64,000 bases of DNA from Bacillota bacterium (lineage in GTDB: Bacteria; Bacillota; UBA994; UBA5500). This document shows, piece by piece, positions 26,615-35,121 of the stretch (position 1 is its first letter; each line of letters starts with the position of its first letter). The stretch spans positions 211,210-275,209 of the forward strand of contig JAKOXL010000024.1 of the NCBI GenBank assembly GCA_029781045.1, in the 5' to 3' direction. The notes beneath the pieces were generated by a model. It was not told where the DNA came from, did no database searches, and saw nothing but the letters and a program-made list of their open reading frames with translations. Made by a program: the position numbers and the translations under genes.

Positions 26615-27979
26615 TCAGGCTAAGTCTAACAGCAACTCACCAATCTTGAAGTAGGTGATGAGAGCTAGGGCATCTACAATGGTGGTGATCATCGGCCCAG
26701 CCATGATAGCTGGGTCCAGGTGCACCAGCTGAGCCAAGATAGGGAGTGTACTGCCCACCAGCTTGGCAAGGACAACGGTGACTACCAATGTTAAGCTAAC
26801 AACAAGGGCGACTTCCAGCGGGTACTTCTCCAAGAGCAGAATGCGTAGGAAATTGACCGATGCTAATCCCAAGCTAACCAGACTGCTGACGGCCAGTTCT
26901 CGCAGTACCACCCGCCACCAGTCCCTAAGTTGGATATCACCTAGAGCCAAACCTCGGATAACGAGAGTAGATGCCTGCGAACCAGCATTGCCGGCCGTAT
27001 CCATTAACATGGGGATAAACACGGCCAAGATCACAACTTGCGCCAGTAGTTCTTCATAACGCAGCATGATGCGCCCAGTAAAGAGGGCAGAAATCATCAG
27101 AACCAGGAGCCAGCCGAAACGCTGGCGGGCCAACTTGAATATGGAAGCAGACAGATAAGGGGTATCACTGGGCTGCAAAGCAGCCATGCGCTGAATGTCT
27201 TCCGTGGCTTCTTCGTCAACTACATCAATAATGTCGTCGCTTGTAACGATACCTTTCAGTATCCCATTTTCATCGACAACTGGAAGGGCCATCAGGTCGT
27301 AACGCCGGAAGAGGGCCGCCACCTGCTCCTGATCTTCTGTGTCGGTTACTTGCACCGGGTTAGTGCGCATGATGGAGGCTATTTGCGCACTGGGTGGAGC
27401 TAGGACCAACTCGCGCAAAGAAAGCACGCCAACTAAACGACCACTTCTATTTGTTACATAGGTATAGTATATGGTTTCTGCCTTCTCTGCCTCGGCCCGG
27501 ATTACTTGCAGGGCCTGTTCCACCGTCCACTCGGGGCGCACCGTAAGGTACTCGGTGGTCATGAGACCGCCTGACGACTCTTCTTCGTAGGCTAGTAGGT
27601 TGCGCAGAGGGCTGTCGCTGGGCAGAGCTGATAGAATCCTCTCTTTCAGTTCAGCTGGCAGCCATCGTAGCATATCGACTGCGTCGTCATCCGACATGGC
27701 TTCAATAATCTCTAAAGCCAATTCGGTCGGCACCATGCTAAGAAGTCGATTGGCTTGAAACTCATCAAACTCCTGTACCACTATAGCCAGCATCTCAGGG
27801 CTAATGTGGGGTAGAAGCTGCATTAGCTCTTCATCGGAAAAAGAGGCTAAGGCGTCGGCCAAGTCGGCCGGCATGGCATCAGCAAAGAGACTATCCAGTT
27901 GGCTTGGGTTTTCCAGCAATAGCTGTCTGATCAGTTCTTTAGGCAATTTCAGCACCACCTTTGCAGGTGGCGCCACCAA
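26615..27979 (-). CDS. mgtE: Magnesium transporter MgtE
   Basis: The 454-residue product has the complete MgtE plan. An N-terminal superhelical domain with repeated DLADAL and LRWLP elements is followed by two CBS domains (about residues 135-260, including SIMRTNPVQV and GIVTSDDIIDVVDEE). Five C-terminal membrane helices follow, with the pore region PMLMDTAGNAGSQASTLVIRGLALG. Cytoplasmic Mg2+ closes such channels. The start is not certain: TTG 27979 or GTG 27976 fit the length, but their ribosome-binding site is weak and they sit inside a hairpin region overlapping a small upstream reading frame. Confidence 0.94.
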   Translation of the reverse strand: MVAPPAKVVLKLPKELIRQLLLENPSQLDSLFADAMPADLADALASFSDEELMQLLPHISPEMLAIVVQEFDEFQANRLLSMVPTELALEIIEAMSDDDAVDMLRWLPAELKERILSALPSDSPLRNLLAYEEESSGGLMTTEYLTVRPEWTVEQALQVIRAEAEKAETIYYTYVTNRSGRLVGVLSLRELVLAPPSAQIASIMRTNPVQVTDTEDQEQVAALFRRYDLMALPVVDENGILKGIVTSDDIIDVVDEEATEDIQRMAALQPSDTPYLSASIFKLARQRFGWLLVLMISALFTGRIMLRYEELLAQVVILAVFIPMLMDTAGNAGSQASTLVIRGLALGDIQLRDWWRVVLRELAVSSLVSLGLASVNFLRILLLEKYPLEVALVVSLTLVVTVVLAKLVGSTLPILAQLVHLDPAIMAGPMITTIVDALALITYFKIGELLLDLA

Positions 27980-28151
27980 CGATCATCTTTCTGAGCATAA
28001 GAAGCGCCTCCTTTGCGAGGAGGCGCTCATAAATGGCCTGTTCTAGGGCACAAGAAACTAGGCGCCGCAAGAATTGGGCCCGACGACGCGCCTCCTCAGA
28101 ATATATTGGATTGTCTTCGGTAGAGGATAACCGTCGCTTTCCACGACCCAA
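27939..28151 (-). CDS. Possible 70-codon small protein or leader ORF overlapping mgtE
   Basis: A TTG-initiated frame of 70 codons lies in the mgtE leader and overlaps the mgtE start by 41 bases. AAGAGGTG lies just before it, though with only about 2-3 bases of spacing. The product would be basic and helical (EEARRRAQFLRRLVSCALEQ, then YERLLAKEALLML) with no family I know. It could be a real regulator, a leader peptide that couples translation to mgtE, or chance. Confidence 0.35.
   Translation of the reverse strand: MGRGKRRLSSTEDNPIYSEEARRRAQFLRRLVSCALEQAIYERLLAKEALLMLRKMIVGGATCKGGAEIA
27953..28027 (-). promoter_or_regulatory. Stem-loops over the mgtE start: candidate leader control element
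   Basis: On the minus strand a perfect 9-bp stem AGCGCCTCC/GGAGGCGCT (28003-28027) is followed by GGTGGCGCCACC, a palindrome covering the mgtE start codons. The GCGCCACC half can instead pair with the downstream GGTGGTGC. Two mutually exclusive folds at a start site suggest control of translation. It does not match the M-box magnesium riboswitch consensus I know. Confidence 0.4.
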
Positions 28152-28202
28152 TTCACCTCTTAATAGAATGAATTTGGGAGCTATTACTCCCTAACCATTA
28201 CC

Positions 28203-28231
28203 ATACTATGCATAGGAGAGGCAGTTGTCAA
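28203..28231 (-). promoter_or_regulatory. Promoter for the mgtE leader
   Basis: On the minus strand, TTGACA (28226-28231) and TAGTAT (28203-28208) are separated by 17 bases. Transcription would start near 28196, leaving a leader of about 217 bases before mgtE. Confidence 0.75.
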
Positions 28232-28328
28232 TGCGATTGAAGCCATTTGATCGGCAATGACAAAAATTAAATCTTATGCCGCTCCCAACGTAAGTAGAAC
28301 AGCTATTCCCACAGAGATATGATTGGCA

Positions 28329-28357
28329 TTGGTATCTGGCTGGTTTTGTCGTACAAT
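28329..28357 (+). promoter_or_regulatory. Promoter for miaB
   Basis: TTGGTA (28329-28334), a 17-base spacer and TACAAT (28352-28357). It supports the TTG start of miaB at 28376, because an upstream start at 28319 would precede the promoter. Confidence 0.6.
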
Positions 28358-28375
28358 AAATTGGGGGTGTTTACC

Positions 28376-29704
28376 TTGAGTACAAGATCGAAACGATACT
28401 ATAAGATCATCACCTATGGTTGTCAGATGAATGAGCATGATGCGGAAGTTCTGGCAGGTCAGCTGGAGGAGCTTGACTACTTACCCACGGAAGAGGAAAA
28501 CAGGGCTGATCTGATAATCTTAGTTACCTGCGCTGTTCGTGAGCATGCGGAGCAGCGAGTCTATGGTAAGATTGGCGAGCTTTATCGCTTGAAACAGGCA
28601 AACCCCAATCTGGTGTTGGCTGTTGGCGGCTGCATGTCGCAGCAGAGTGAGGTGGCAAAAAAACTTAAGCAGCGCTTCCCCTACCTGGACATTATCTTTG
28701 GCACCCACAATCTAGCTGACTTCCCCGACCTGTTGCGGGCCGCCGCCGAAAGCCAAGAAACAGTTATGGAGATCTGGGACCGGGAAGGTGAAGTGAGGGA
28801 GCACTTGCCGCGGGTGCGCCAGGATGGCTTAAAGGCCTGGACTACCATTATGTATGGTTGCAACAATTTCTGCACTTACTGCATTGTTCCCTATGTGCGA
28901 GGTAGAGAACGCAGCCGACAACCGGAGAGTATAATCGCTGAGGTAAGAGAGCTGGTGGATAGGGGCTATAAAGAAGTAAGCCTCTTGGGCCAAAACGTGA
29001 ACAGCTATGGCAAAGATTTAGGTCGCGATTATGACTTTGCCGATCTTCTATACGCTGTCAATGAAACGGGTATTGAGCGCATCCGCTTCACGACTTCCCA
29101 TCCGAAGGATATCAGCCCACGGCTGATAGAGGCTATGGCTAAGTGTGAGCACGTGATGGAGCACCTGCACCTGCCAGTGCAGGCCGGTAGCAACCGCATC
29201 CTGCGGGCCATGAACCGCCGTTATACACGGGAACGCTATCTGGAGTTGATTGAGCAAATCCGCAAAGCTGTTCCCAACATCACCCTTACCACGGATGTCA
29301 TCGTTGGTTTCCCCGGAGAAACGGAGGAGGACTTTGCCGACACCTTGAGCTTGGTGGAAACGGTGCGTTATGACGCCGCTTTTACTTTTGCCTATTCACC
29401 CCGCGGCGGGACACCGGCGGCCAAAATGCAGGAGCAAGTGCCGGAAGCGGTGCGTAAAGACCGGCTGCTCCGTCTGATCGAACTGCAAAACCGTATCAGT
29501 TTGGAGCGCAATCAAGAGCTGATCGGCGGTGAGCAGGAGCTGTTGGTGGAGGGGCCTAGCAAGAATGATCCAGATAAACTAACCGGCCGTACCCGCGGCA
29601 ACAAGCTGGTGCATTTTGTGGGGGCAGAAGGACTAACGGGGCAAATCGTGCAGGTGCGTATTACTGATGCGCAAACCTGGAACCTCTTTGGTGAGCTCAT
29701 CTGA
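28376..29704 (+). CDS. miaB: tRNA methylthiotransferase MiaB
   Basis: MiaB is a radical-SAM enzyme that adds the 2-methylthio group to N6-isopentenyl-adenosine at tRNA position 37. The 442-residue product has the N-terminal UPF0004 domain with cluster cysteines (YGCQMNEHD, VTCAVREHA, GGCMSQQ), the radical-SAM motif CNNFCTYCIVPYVRGRERSR, and a C-terminal TRAM domain. TTG at 28376 follows GGGGGTG and a good promoter. The stop is followed at once by a decayed gene. Confidence 0.95.
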   Translation: MSTRSKRYYKIITYGCQMNEHDAEVLAGQLEELDYLPTEEENRADLIILVTCAVREHAEQRVYGKIGELYRLKQANPNLVLAVGGCMSQQSEVAKKLKQRFPYLDIIFGTHNLADFPDLLRAAAESQETVMEIWDREGEVREHLPRVRQDGLKAWTTIMYGCNNFCTYCIVPYVRGRERSRQPESIIAEVRELVDRGYKEVSLLGQNVNSYGKDLGRDYDFADLLYAVNETGIERIRFTTSHPKDISPRLIEAMAKCEHVMEHLHLPVQAGSNRILRAMNRRYTRERYLELIEQIRKAVPNITLTTDVIVGFPGETEEDFADTLSLVETVRYDAAFTFAYSPRGGTPAAKMQEQVPEAVRKDRLLRLIELQNRISLERNQELIGGEQELLVEGPSKNDPDKLTGRTRGNKLVHFVGAEGLTGQIVQVRITDAQTWNLFGELI

Positions 29705-29809
29705 ACCCTTCCCAGCTGGCCGTGCTGAGATTGAGATTACCCAAAGAGATCCAGGCCTTTCCTATAGCAGGAATTGGTTTCCGCTACTCGAATAAATGCA
29801 TACTGTTAG

Positions 29810-30258
29810 TGGTCGGCCTACTGTGCATCACTATGCTGCCACTGCCACGTTTGCTTTTGCTCGGCTACGGGGCCGATGGCCTTTTGGAGGGGCGCCCCTT
29901 CTCAGAGGGGATTTCTCCGGTGCAGGGTGCCACTTGCCATAGCCGTAATTGAGTCTACTTCCAAAATGGACCGTCTGCTGGCAGGTGGCATCTTGCTGAA
30001 TCTCAAACTCATGCCATAGCTCTTGGCCGATGAGGCGGCGATAGGGGAATAATGCAGTTGGTGCCCATCTATTTCCGCCTGGATGGCCATCACATACGAT
30101 TTAACGTGAGGAATGCGGCCACCTGCGGACCCCAAGAGTCTCCTGAACAGTTTCGGGACCTGATTGCTCGTGTGGGCGGCTATGGCGACTATTTTTGCAA
30201 CCTAAGCCGACCATTGCATAATAAGATAACAGCTCGCACTGAGCACCAGCAGGTTTAA
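29810..30258 (+). pseudogene. Glycyl-radical enzyme remnant (C-terminal region, several frameshifts)
   Basis: Joining the three frames gives a continuous glycyl-radical-enzyme C-terminus. VHHYAATATFAFAR is read near 29827. GRPFSEGISPVQGA follows near 29895 in another frame, then AVIESTSKMDRLLAGGILLNLKLMP near 29942 in a third, ended by TAG. Finally 30052-30258 gives YFRLDGHHIRFNV and RDLIARVGGYGDYF, ending ARTEH. RVGGY is the glycyl-radical site. In intact members (PFL-like, dehydratases, lyases) these blocks are one chain of about 800 residues. At least two frameshifts and stops show decay. About 100 bases before 29810 hold nothing I can assign. Confidence 0.85.
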
Positions 30259-30284
30259 CAAATAGGAAATAGAGGTGACAAATT

Positions 30285-31091
30285 ATGCAGAAGAAAGCCG
30301 ATGTAGGTGTATTTGGAGGTTCTGGGTTCTACAGTTTCCTTTCCGACGTGGAAGAGGTACATATTGAAACGCCCTATGGTAGTCCCAGCGATACCTTTAG
30401 GTTGGCTCGTCTAGGCGACAAAGTGGTGGCCTTCTTGCCGCGTCACGGTTCCAAACACACCATTCCGCCCCACAAGATCAACTATCGCGCCAATTTGTGG
30501 GCCATGCACAGCCTGGGTGTGCGTCACATTATAGCCCCCGGTGCAGTAGGCAGCTTGCAGGCCCATATTGCCCCTGGTGAGTTTGTTATCTGCGATCAGT
30601 TTGTTAATCGTACCTGGGGACGGGCCGATACATTCTTTGAAGGTCCGGAAGTGCGGCATGTGAGTGCCGCCGATCCCTATTGCCCTCGTTTGCGGGCTCT
30701 CATTGCCAATGTGGCCGAAGACTTGGGTATCAAGGCTCATCCAAACGGCACCATGGTGGTTATTAATGGGCCTCGTTTCTCTACGAGAGCAGAAAGCCGC
30801 GAGTATAGTGCCAATGGTTGGCATGTAATCGGCATGACTGGGTACCCCGAGGCCATGCTGGCAAGGGAGCTGGAAATCTGTTATGCCAATATTTCACTTG
30901 TTACCGACTACGATGTCGGTTTGGAAGGGCGTTCCGATATAGAGGCGGTCACCCACCAGGCGGTGATGGAAGTCTTTGCCAAGAACGTGGATAACGTCAA
31001 ACGCCTGCTGTTCTCCGTAATTGAACGCTTACCCCTTGACGCAGAGCGCAATTGTGTTTGTGCCACTGCTTTGGCGTCAACGGGAGAATAG
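30285..31091 (+). CDS. mtnP: S-methyl-5'-thioadenosine phosphorylase family
   Basis: Phosphorolyses methylthioadenosine (or a related nucleoside) to adenine and methylthioribose-1-phosphate in methionine/purine salvage. The 268-residue product has GVFGGSGFYSF, LPRHGSKHTIPPHKINYRANLWA, PRFSTRAESR, GMTGYPEAMLARE and VTDYDVG. The TDYD aspartates usually mean preference for 6-aminopurines. However, MTGYPE resembles enzymes active on other purine nucleosides, so specificity is open. The ATG has AGAGGTGAC upstream. It ends just before the valS promoter. Confidence 0.9.
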   Translation: MQKKADVGVFGGSGFYSFLSDVEEVHIETPYGSPSDTFRLARLGDKVVAFLPRHGSKHTIPPHKINYRANLWAMHSLGVRHIIAPGAVGSLQAHIAPGEFVICDQFVNRTWGRADTFFEGPEVRHVSAADPYCPRLRALIANVAEDLGIKAHPNGTMVVINGPRFSTRAESREYSANGWHVIGMTGYPEAMLARELEICYANISLVTDYDVGLEGRSDIEAVTHQAVMEVFAKNVDNVKRLLFSVIERLPLDAERNCVCATALASTGE

Positions 31092-31121
31092 CATTTCGAA
31101 GTAGATTCTTGGCTGAAAATG

Positions 31122-31151
31122 TTGACAGCCATCGTCGAGGCGGCATATAAT
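31122..31151 (+). promoter_or_regulatory. Promoter of the valS T-box leader
   Basis: TTGACA (31122-31127) and TATAAT (31146-31151), both perfect hexamers, with an 18-base spacer. Transcription should start near 31159. Confidence 0.85.
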
Positions 31152-31158
31152 AAGCAAA

Positions 31159-31400
31159 AGATTTAGGCGTTGATGCGGAGGAGTAGTACCCTCTTTCGCC
31201 CCAGAGAGGGAAGGTCACCGGCTGCAAGCCTTCCTGGTGGAAATGGTACGAACGTCGCCGCGGAGCTTTGCGGTAAGCCCTTTCAGGTTAAGCCGCACGG
31301 GTTTGCCCGTTAGCGCAAGAGCGAGTGCAGGGTTCTCCTGCAGTAAGGTGGTACCGTGGAAGCGAGCCTTCCGCCCTTATGGGGTGGAAGGCTTTTCTAT
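31159..31400 (+). promoter_or_regulatory. T-box riboswitch controlling valS
   Basis: The T-box core AAGGTGGTACCGTG is at 31345-31358, followed by a terminator stem GCCTTCC/GGAAGGC and TTTTCT (31366-31398). Upstream Stem I has the AGAGAG element and a GGCTGCAAGCC distal loop. The likely specifier codon is GTA (31246-31248), a valine codon in the GGAAATGGTACGAAC context. Uncharged tRNA-Val would favour the antiterminator and valS expression. Confidence 0.92.
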
Positions 31401-31438
31401 TACTAGGGATGTTCGTGTTTGAAAAGGAGGTTGTGTCT

Positions 31439-34087
31439 ATGAGCGAAAAGCATCTGCCGACCGTCTACGACCCCCAGGCCGTGGAGGAGAAATGGTATCG
31501 CTATTGGCAAGAGAAGGGTTACTTCCATGCGGAAGTAAACCCCAATAAAGAACCTTTTACCATCGTGATTCCGCCACCTAATATCACCAGTGCTTTGCAT
31601 ATAGGGCATGCTATGAACAACGCCCTGCAAGACGTGATCATTCGCCGTAAGCGCATGCAGGGTTATGAAACCCTGTGGATGCCAGGCACCGATCACGCCA
31701 GTATTGCCACCACGGTGAAGATAGAAGAAGCCTTGGCAAAGGAAGGCCTTACTCGCCATGACCTGGGTCGAGAGAAGTTTCTGGAGCGGGCTTGGGATTG
31801 GTACAAGGAGTACGGCGGGACCATCATTAATCAGCTAAAGAAGATCGGTTGTTCTTGCGACTGGGAGCGGCTGCGATTCACCATGGATGAAGGTTGTTCT
31901 CGGGCCGTACGCGAAGCCTTTGTGAAGTTGTATAATGAGGGATTGATTTACCGGGGCAGTTATATCACCAACTGGTGCCCCAGTTGTCAAACGGTTATCT
32001 CCGATGATGAGGTGGAGCATGAGGACCACGATAGCCAAATCTGGCACCTACGCTATCCGTTGGCTGATGGCAGTGGTTATATTGAAGTAGCTACCACCCG
32101 CCCCGAAACCATGTTGGGCGATACGGCTGTGGCCGTGCACCCAGAGGATGAGCGCTATCAGGCTCTGGTTGGGAAGGAAGTTCGGCTGCCGCTTATGGAT
32201 CGTCTCATACCCATTGTTGCCGACGACTACGTGGATCCCGAGTTCGGTACTGGTGCTGTTAAGGTTACCCCAGCCCACGACCCCAATGACTTTGCCATTG
32301 GCCTGCGGCACAAGCTGCCCCAGGTGGTGGTCATCGGGAAAGATGGCAAGATGACGGCCGCGGCCGGCCAGTATGCGGGACTAGAACGTTACGAAGCCCG
32401 AAAAGCAGTGGTGGCTGATTTGGAAAGCGGTGGCTATTTGGTGAAGATTGAGCCCCACCAGCATTCGGTGGGCCACTGCTACCGTTGCCATAGCGTCATC
32501 GAGCCGCTGGTAACGCTACAATGGTTCGTGAAGATGGAGCCCTTAGCCAAACCTGCCATCGAGGCGGTACGCCGCGGCGATACTCGCTTTGTGCCCGAAC
32601 GGTTTGCGCGCACCTACTACCACTGGATGGAGAATGTGCACGACTGGTGCATTTCCCGTCAACTGTGGTGGGGGCATCGCATCCCAGTCTGGTATTGCCA
32701 GGACTGTGGTGAAGTGATGGCGGCTGTTGAAGACCCCACCAACTGCAGCAAATGTCAATCAAAGAACTTGCAGCAAGACCCCGATGTGTTGGATACCTGG
32801 TTCAGTTCGGCCCTCTGGCCTATGTCTACCCTCGGTTGGCCCGATGAGACTCCCGAGTTGGAGTATTTCTTCCCCACCGATGTGTTAGTCACCGGTTACG
32901 ACATCATCTTCTTCTGGGTCGCTAAGATGATCTTCAGTGCGCTGTATTTCAAAGGCCAAGTGCCTTTTAGAGATGTGCTACTCCACGGCTTGGTGCGTGA
33001 TGCCGAGGGACGTAAGATGTCCAAGTCATTGGGCAACGGCATTAACCCCTTAGAAGTGATTGAGCAATATGGAGCCGACACGTTGCGGTGGAGCTTGCTG
33101 ACGGGTAGCACTTTAGGCAACGATACCCGCTATTATCAGGAGAAAATTGAAGCGGCCCGCAACTTTGCTAACAAATTGTGGAACGCCTCTCGTTTTGTGC
33201 TCATGAACTTGGGCGACTTCGGGGCAGAAGAAATAGATGCAGAGCACAATCTTGAGCTGGCCGATCGTTGGATACTCAGCCGCATCAACGAAGTGACCAA
33301 AGAGGTTGACTACTTCTTGGATAGCTACAACTTCGGTGAAGCAATGCGTAGCCTCTATGAGTTCACCTGGAACGAGTACTGCGATTGGTACATCGAAATC
33401 GCCAAGAGTCGCCTTTATGGTGAAGACGAAAGGGCTAAGGTTACAGCCAAGTCGGTCTTGGTCCATGTGCTGGAGCAGACGCTGCGCCTGTTGCATCCTT
33501 TCATGCCTTTTATCACTGAGGAAGTGTGGCAACACCTGCCGCAAACCGGAGAGAGCATTATGATTGCACCTTGGCCTGAGTTTGAAGAGGCCTTGGAAGA
33601 CAAAGGCGCGGAGCAGGCCATGAGCATGGTGATGGATGCCATCAAAGCAGTGCGCAACATCCGGGCCGAATTGGGTGTGGCGCCGGGCAAACGGGTGGAG
33701 TGCCACATTCATGCGGTGGGTCCCGCAGAAAAGGACCTTCTAGAGGAGGCGGCCCCCTACTTCCATAAACTGGCGGGAATCTCGCGGTTGACCATCGGGC
33801 TCTTTGGCGATGCTAAGCCTCCTAAGGCCATGTCAGCGGTGGTTAGCGGTGCCGAACTCTATCTGCCTCTCAGTGGGTTGATTGATATCGCCCAAGAGAT
33901 CAAGCGTCTAGAGGCCGAGTTGGAAATGCTTAACCAAGAGGTATCGCGAGGAGAGAAAAAACTGTCCAATCCGGGTTTTGTCAACAAGGCACCGGCGGAA
34001 GTGGTAGAGAAGGAGCGAGAGAAGCTGGCTGATTGGAAGCTGAAACGTCAGCGGGTGGAAGAACGCCTAAGAGAGCTGCAGGGCTAG
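31439..34087 (+). CDS. valS: Valyl-tRNA synthetase
   Basis: The 882-residue class I synthetase has the HIGH-type motif ALHIGHAMNNA in PPPNITSALHIGHA, the editing domain (TTRPETMLGDTAVAVHP), KMSKS in GRKMSKSLGNGINP, and a C-terminal coiled-coil tail with IKRLEAELEMLNQEV. Its length matches bacterial ValRS. ATG at 31439 has AAAAGGAGG upstream; an in-frame start at 31325 would lie within the T-box leader. It is controlled by the upstream T-box and closed by a terminator at 34106. Confidence 0.97.
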   Translation: MSEKHLPTVYDPQAVEEKWYRYWQEKGYFHAEVNPNKEPFTIVIPPPNITSALHIGHAMNNALQDVIIRRKRMQGYETLWMPGTDHASIATTVKIEEALAKEGLTRHDLGREKFLERAWDWYKEYGGTIINQLKKIGCSCDWERLRFTMDEGCSRAVREAFVKLYNEGLIYRGSYITNWCPSCQTVISDDEVEHEDHDSQIWHLRYPLADGSGYIEVATTRPETMLGDTAVAVHPEDERYQALVGKEVRLPLMDRLIPIVADDYVDPEFGTGAVKVTPAHDPNDFAIGLRHKLPQVVVIGKDGKMTAAAGQYAGLERYEARKAVVADLESGGYLVKIEPHQHSVGHCYRCHSVIEPLVTLQWFVKMEPLAKPAIEAVRRGDTRFVPERFARTYYHWMENVHDWCISRQLWWGHRIPVWYCQDCGEVMAAVEDPTNCSKCQSKNLQQDPDVLDTWFSSALWPMSTLGWPDETPELEYFFPTDVLVTGYDIIFFWVAKMIFSALYFKGQVPFRDVLLHGLVRDAEGRKMSKSLGNGINPLEVIEQYGADTLRWSLLTGSTLGNDTRYYQEKIEAARNFANKLWNASRFVLMNLGDFGAEEIDAEHNLELADRWILSRINEVTKEVDYFLDSYNFGEAMRSLYEFTWNEYCDWYIEIAKSRLYGEDERAKVTAKSVLVHVLEQTLRLLHPFMPFITEEVWQHLPQTGESIMIAPWPEFEEALEDKGAEQAMSMVMDAIKAVRNIRAELGVAPGKRVECHIHAVGPAEKDLLEEAAPYFHKLAGISRLTIGLFGDAKPPKAMSAVVSGAELYLPLSGLIDIAQEIKRLEAELEMLNQEVSRGEKKLSNPGFVNKAPAEVVEKEREKLADWKLKRQRVEERLRELQG

Positions 34088-34105
34088 ACAGTGCAGCAAG
34101 ATTTA

Positions 34106-34131
34106 GGGGCTGTTGCAATACAGCCCCTTTT
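34106..34131 (+). terminator. Intrinsic terminator after valS
   Basis: GGGGCTGT/ACAGCCCC with a TGCAAT loop, followed by TTTT. Confidence 0.85.
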
Positions 34132-34182
34132 CCCACCAGTTTTGTTGTGCTAGGTAGGTGGTTATAGCTGGAGGAGAAGTAT

Positions 34183-34735
34183 ATGGACATTTGCTATCTG
34201 CGGCGAGGGAACAGCAAGCAAAAGGCAGCCTATGATGTGTTGGAGAGGCTGAAGTTATTTACTGTCCTCAGGAGATATGATCCAGTTCTAGTAGGGACGA
34301 TTCCCATCGGAATCGATGTGGCGAACAGTGACCTTGACATTATCTGCGAAGTTCATGAACATGAGGAGTTTGAGAGGATTATCCCCAGTCTGTATGGAAG
34401 CTATGAAGGATTCCAAGTCGACAGGCAAGTGGTTGATGGACTTGAGACAACCTTAGTGAGCTTTGTCGCTGATGGGTTCTGTGATATTTGGCCAAGCTCA
34501 GCCAGTTATGAAGCAGAATGGTTACCTCCATATGATGATAGAGCATAGATTATTGGTTCTAGGGGGAGAAGCATTACGCGCGGACATACGGAGGTTGAAA
34601 ACTCTGGGAATAAAAACGGAGCCCGCCTTTGCGTACTACTTGGGGCTTAAGCAGGATCCCTATGCTGCCTTGTTGGAGCTATCCTCGCTCTCAGACGACG
34701 TGCTATTGCAGCTGTTACAGCGAGTCGGCAGATAA
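34183..34735 (+). pseudogene. DUF4269-family protein, frameshifted
   Basis: Two overlapping frames together make one DUF4269-like protein. The first (34183-34548) gives RYDPVLVGTIPIGIDVANSDLDIICEV and continues to about VADGF. The second (from about 34480 to 34735) gives VIFGQAQPVMKQNGYLHMMIEHRLL, then KTLGIKTEPAFAYYLGLKQDPYAALLEL. The switch falls near 34478-34488, where a single missing base would explain it; in the first frame a nonsense tail (WPSSASYEAEW) runs to a stop. The family is of unknown function with nucleotidyltransferase-like SDLDI. The ATG has GGAGGAGAAG upstream. It is either a true frameshift mutation or a sequence error. Confidence 0.85.
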
Positions 34736-35121
34736 TCAATTGTCAACAGTGTTCCCGCGTTCCCTGGGAGCAGCAGGGGCCTAAGAAGCATCGTGGCTTT
34801 AACTAGTGTCCTGGCAGAGTCCCCCGATTCAGTTAGGCTTTTCCTTGCGTCGAAAATGGGTGGTTGTTGTGCCATCGCGTAACACAGCGATGGCTTTTAT
34901 GCTTCCTTCCCCGGCTGGGCGATAGTAACAGGCGCGCGCCCGGGCTGGGTGTTTACCGTGAAGTTTGGGACAGTAGAACGCCTTTACACCCTTAACAAGG
35001 ATGATATTCCATGCATCGACCCCGTATTGGATATAGCTTGCCTGCAAGCAGGAAATCTTAGGATTTTTTTGGGCGGGCCCGGACAAAATAAGTCAGGAAC
35101 GAATTACGGGGGGGATGCTCT
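34736..35121 (+). other. 386-bp stretch without a recognisable gene; one terminator-like hairpin
   Basis: At 34871-34898 GCCATCGC/GCGATGGC with an eight-base loop is followed by TTTT, a terminator-like hairpin. A GTG-initiated frame (34949-35185) of 78 codons gives KFGTVERLYTLNKDDIPC and related residues with no family I know; it overlaps the next gene and has no clear ribosome site. Near 35039 CCTGCAAGCAGG is a short palindrome. No cobalamin riboswitch core was found. It may contain gene debris. Confidence 0.5.

Noticed and set aside
27960-28200. M-box magnesium riboswitch for mgtE
   Set aside because: Conserved M-box segments were not found; only local hairpins and a small frame are visible.
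29902-30135. Minus-strand 77-codon frame
   Set aside because: Lies antisense to the glycyl-radical enzyme remnant, which explains the sequence better.
33113-33712. Minus-strand frame of 199 codons
   Set aside because: Antisense shadow of valS, no supporting motifs.
34736-35121. Cobalamin riboswitch before the chelatase-like genes
   Set aside because: No B12-box or core consensus; the CCTGCAAGCAGG palindrome is too short to argue for one.
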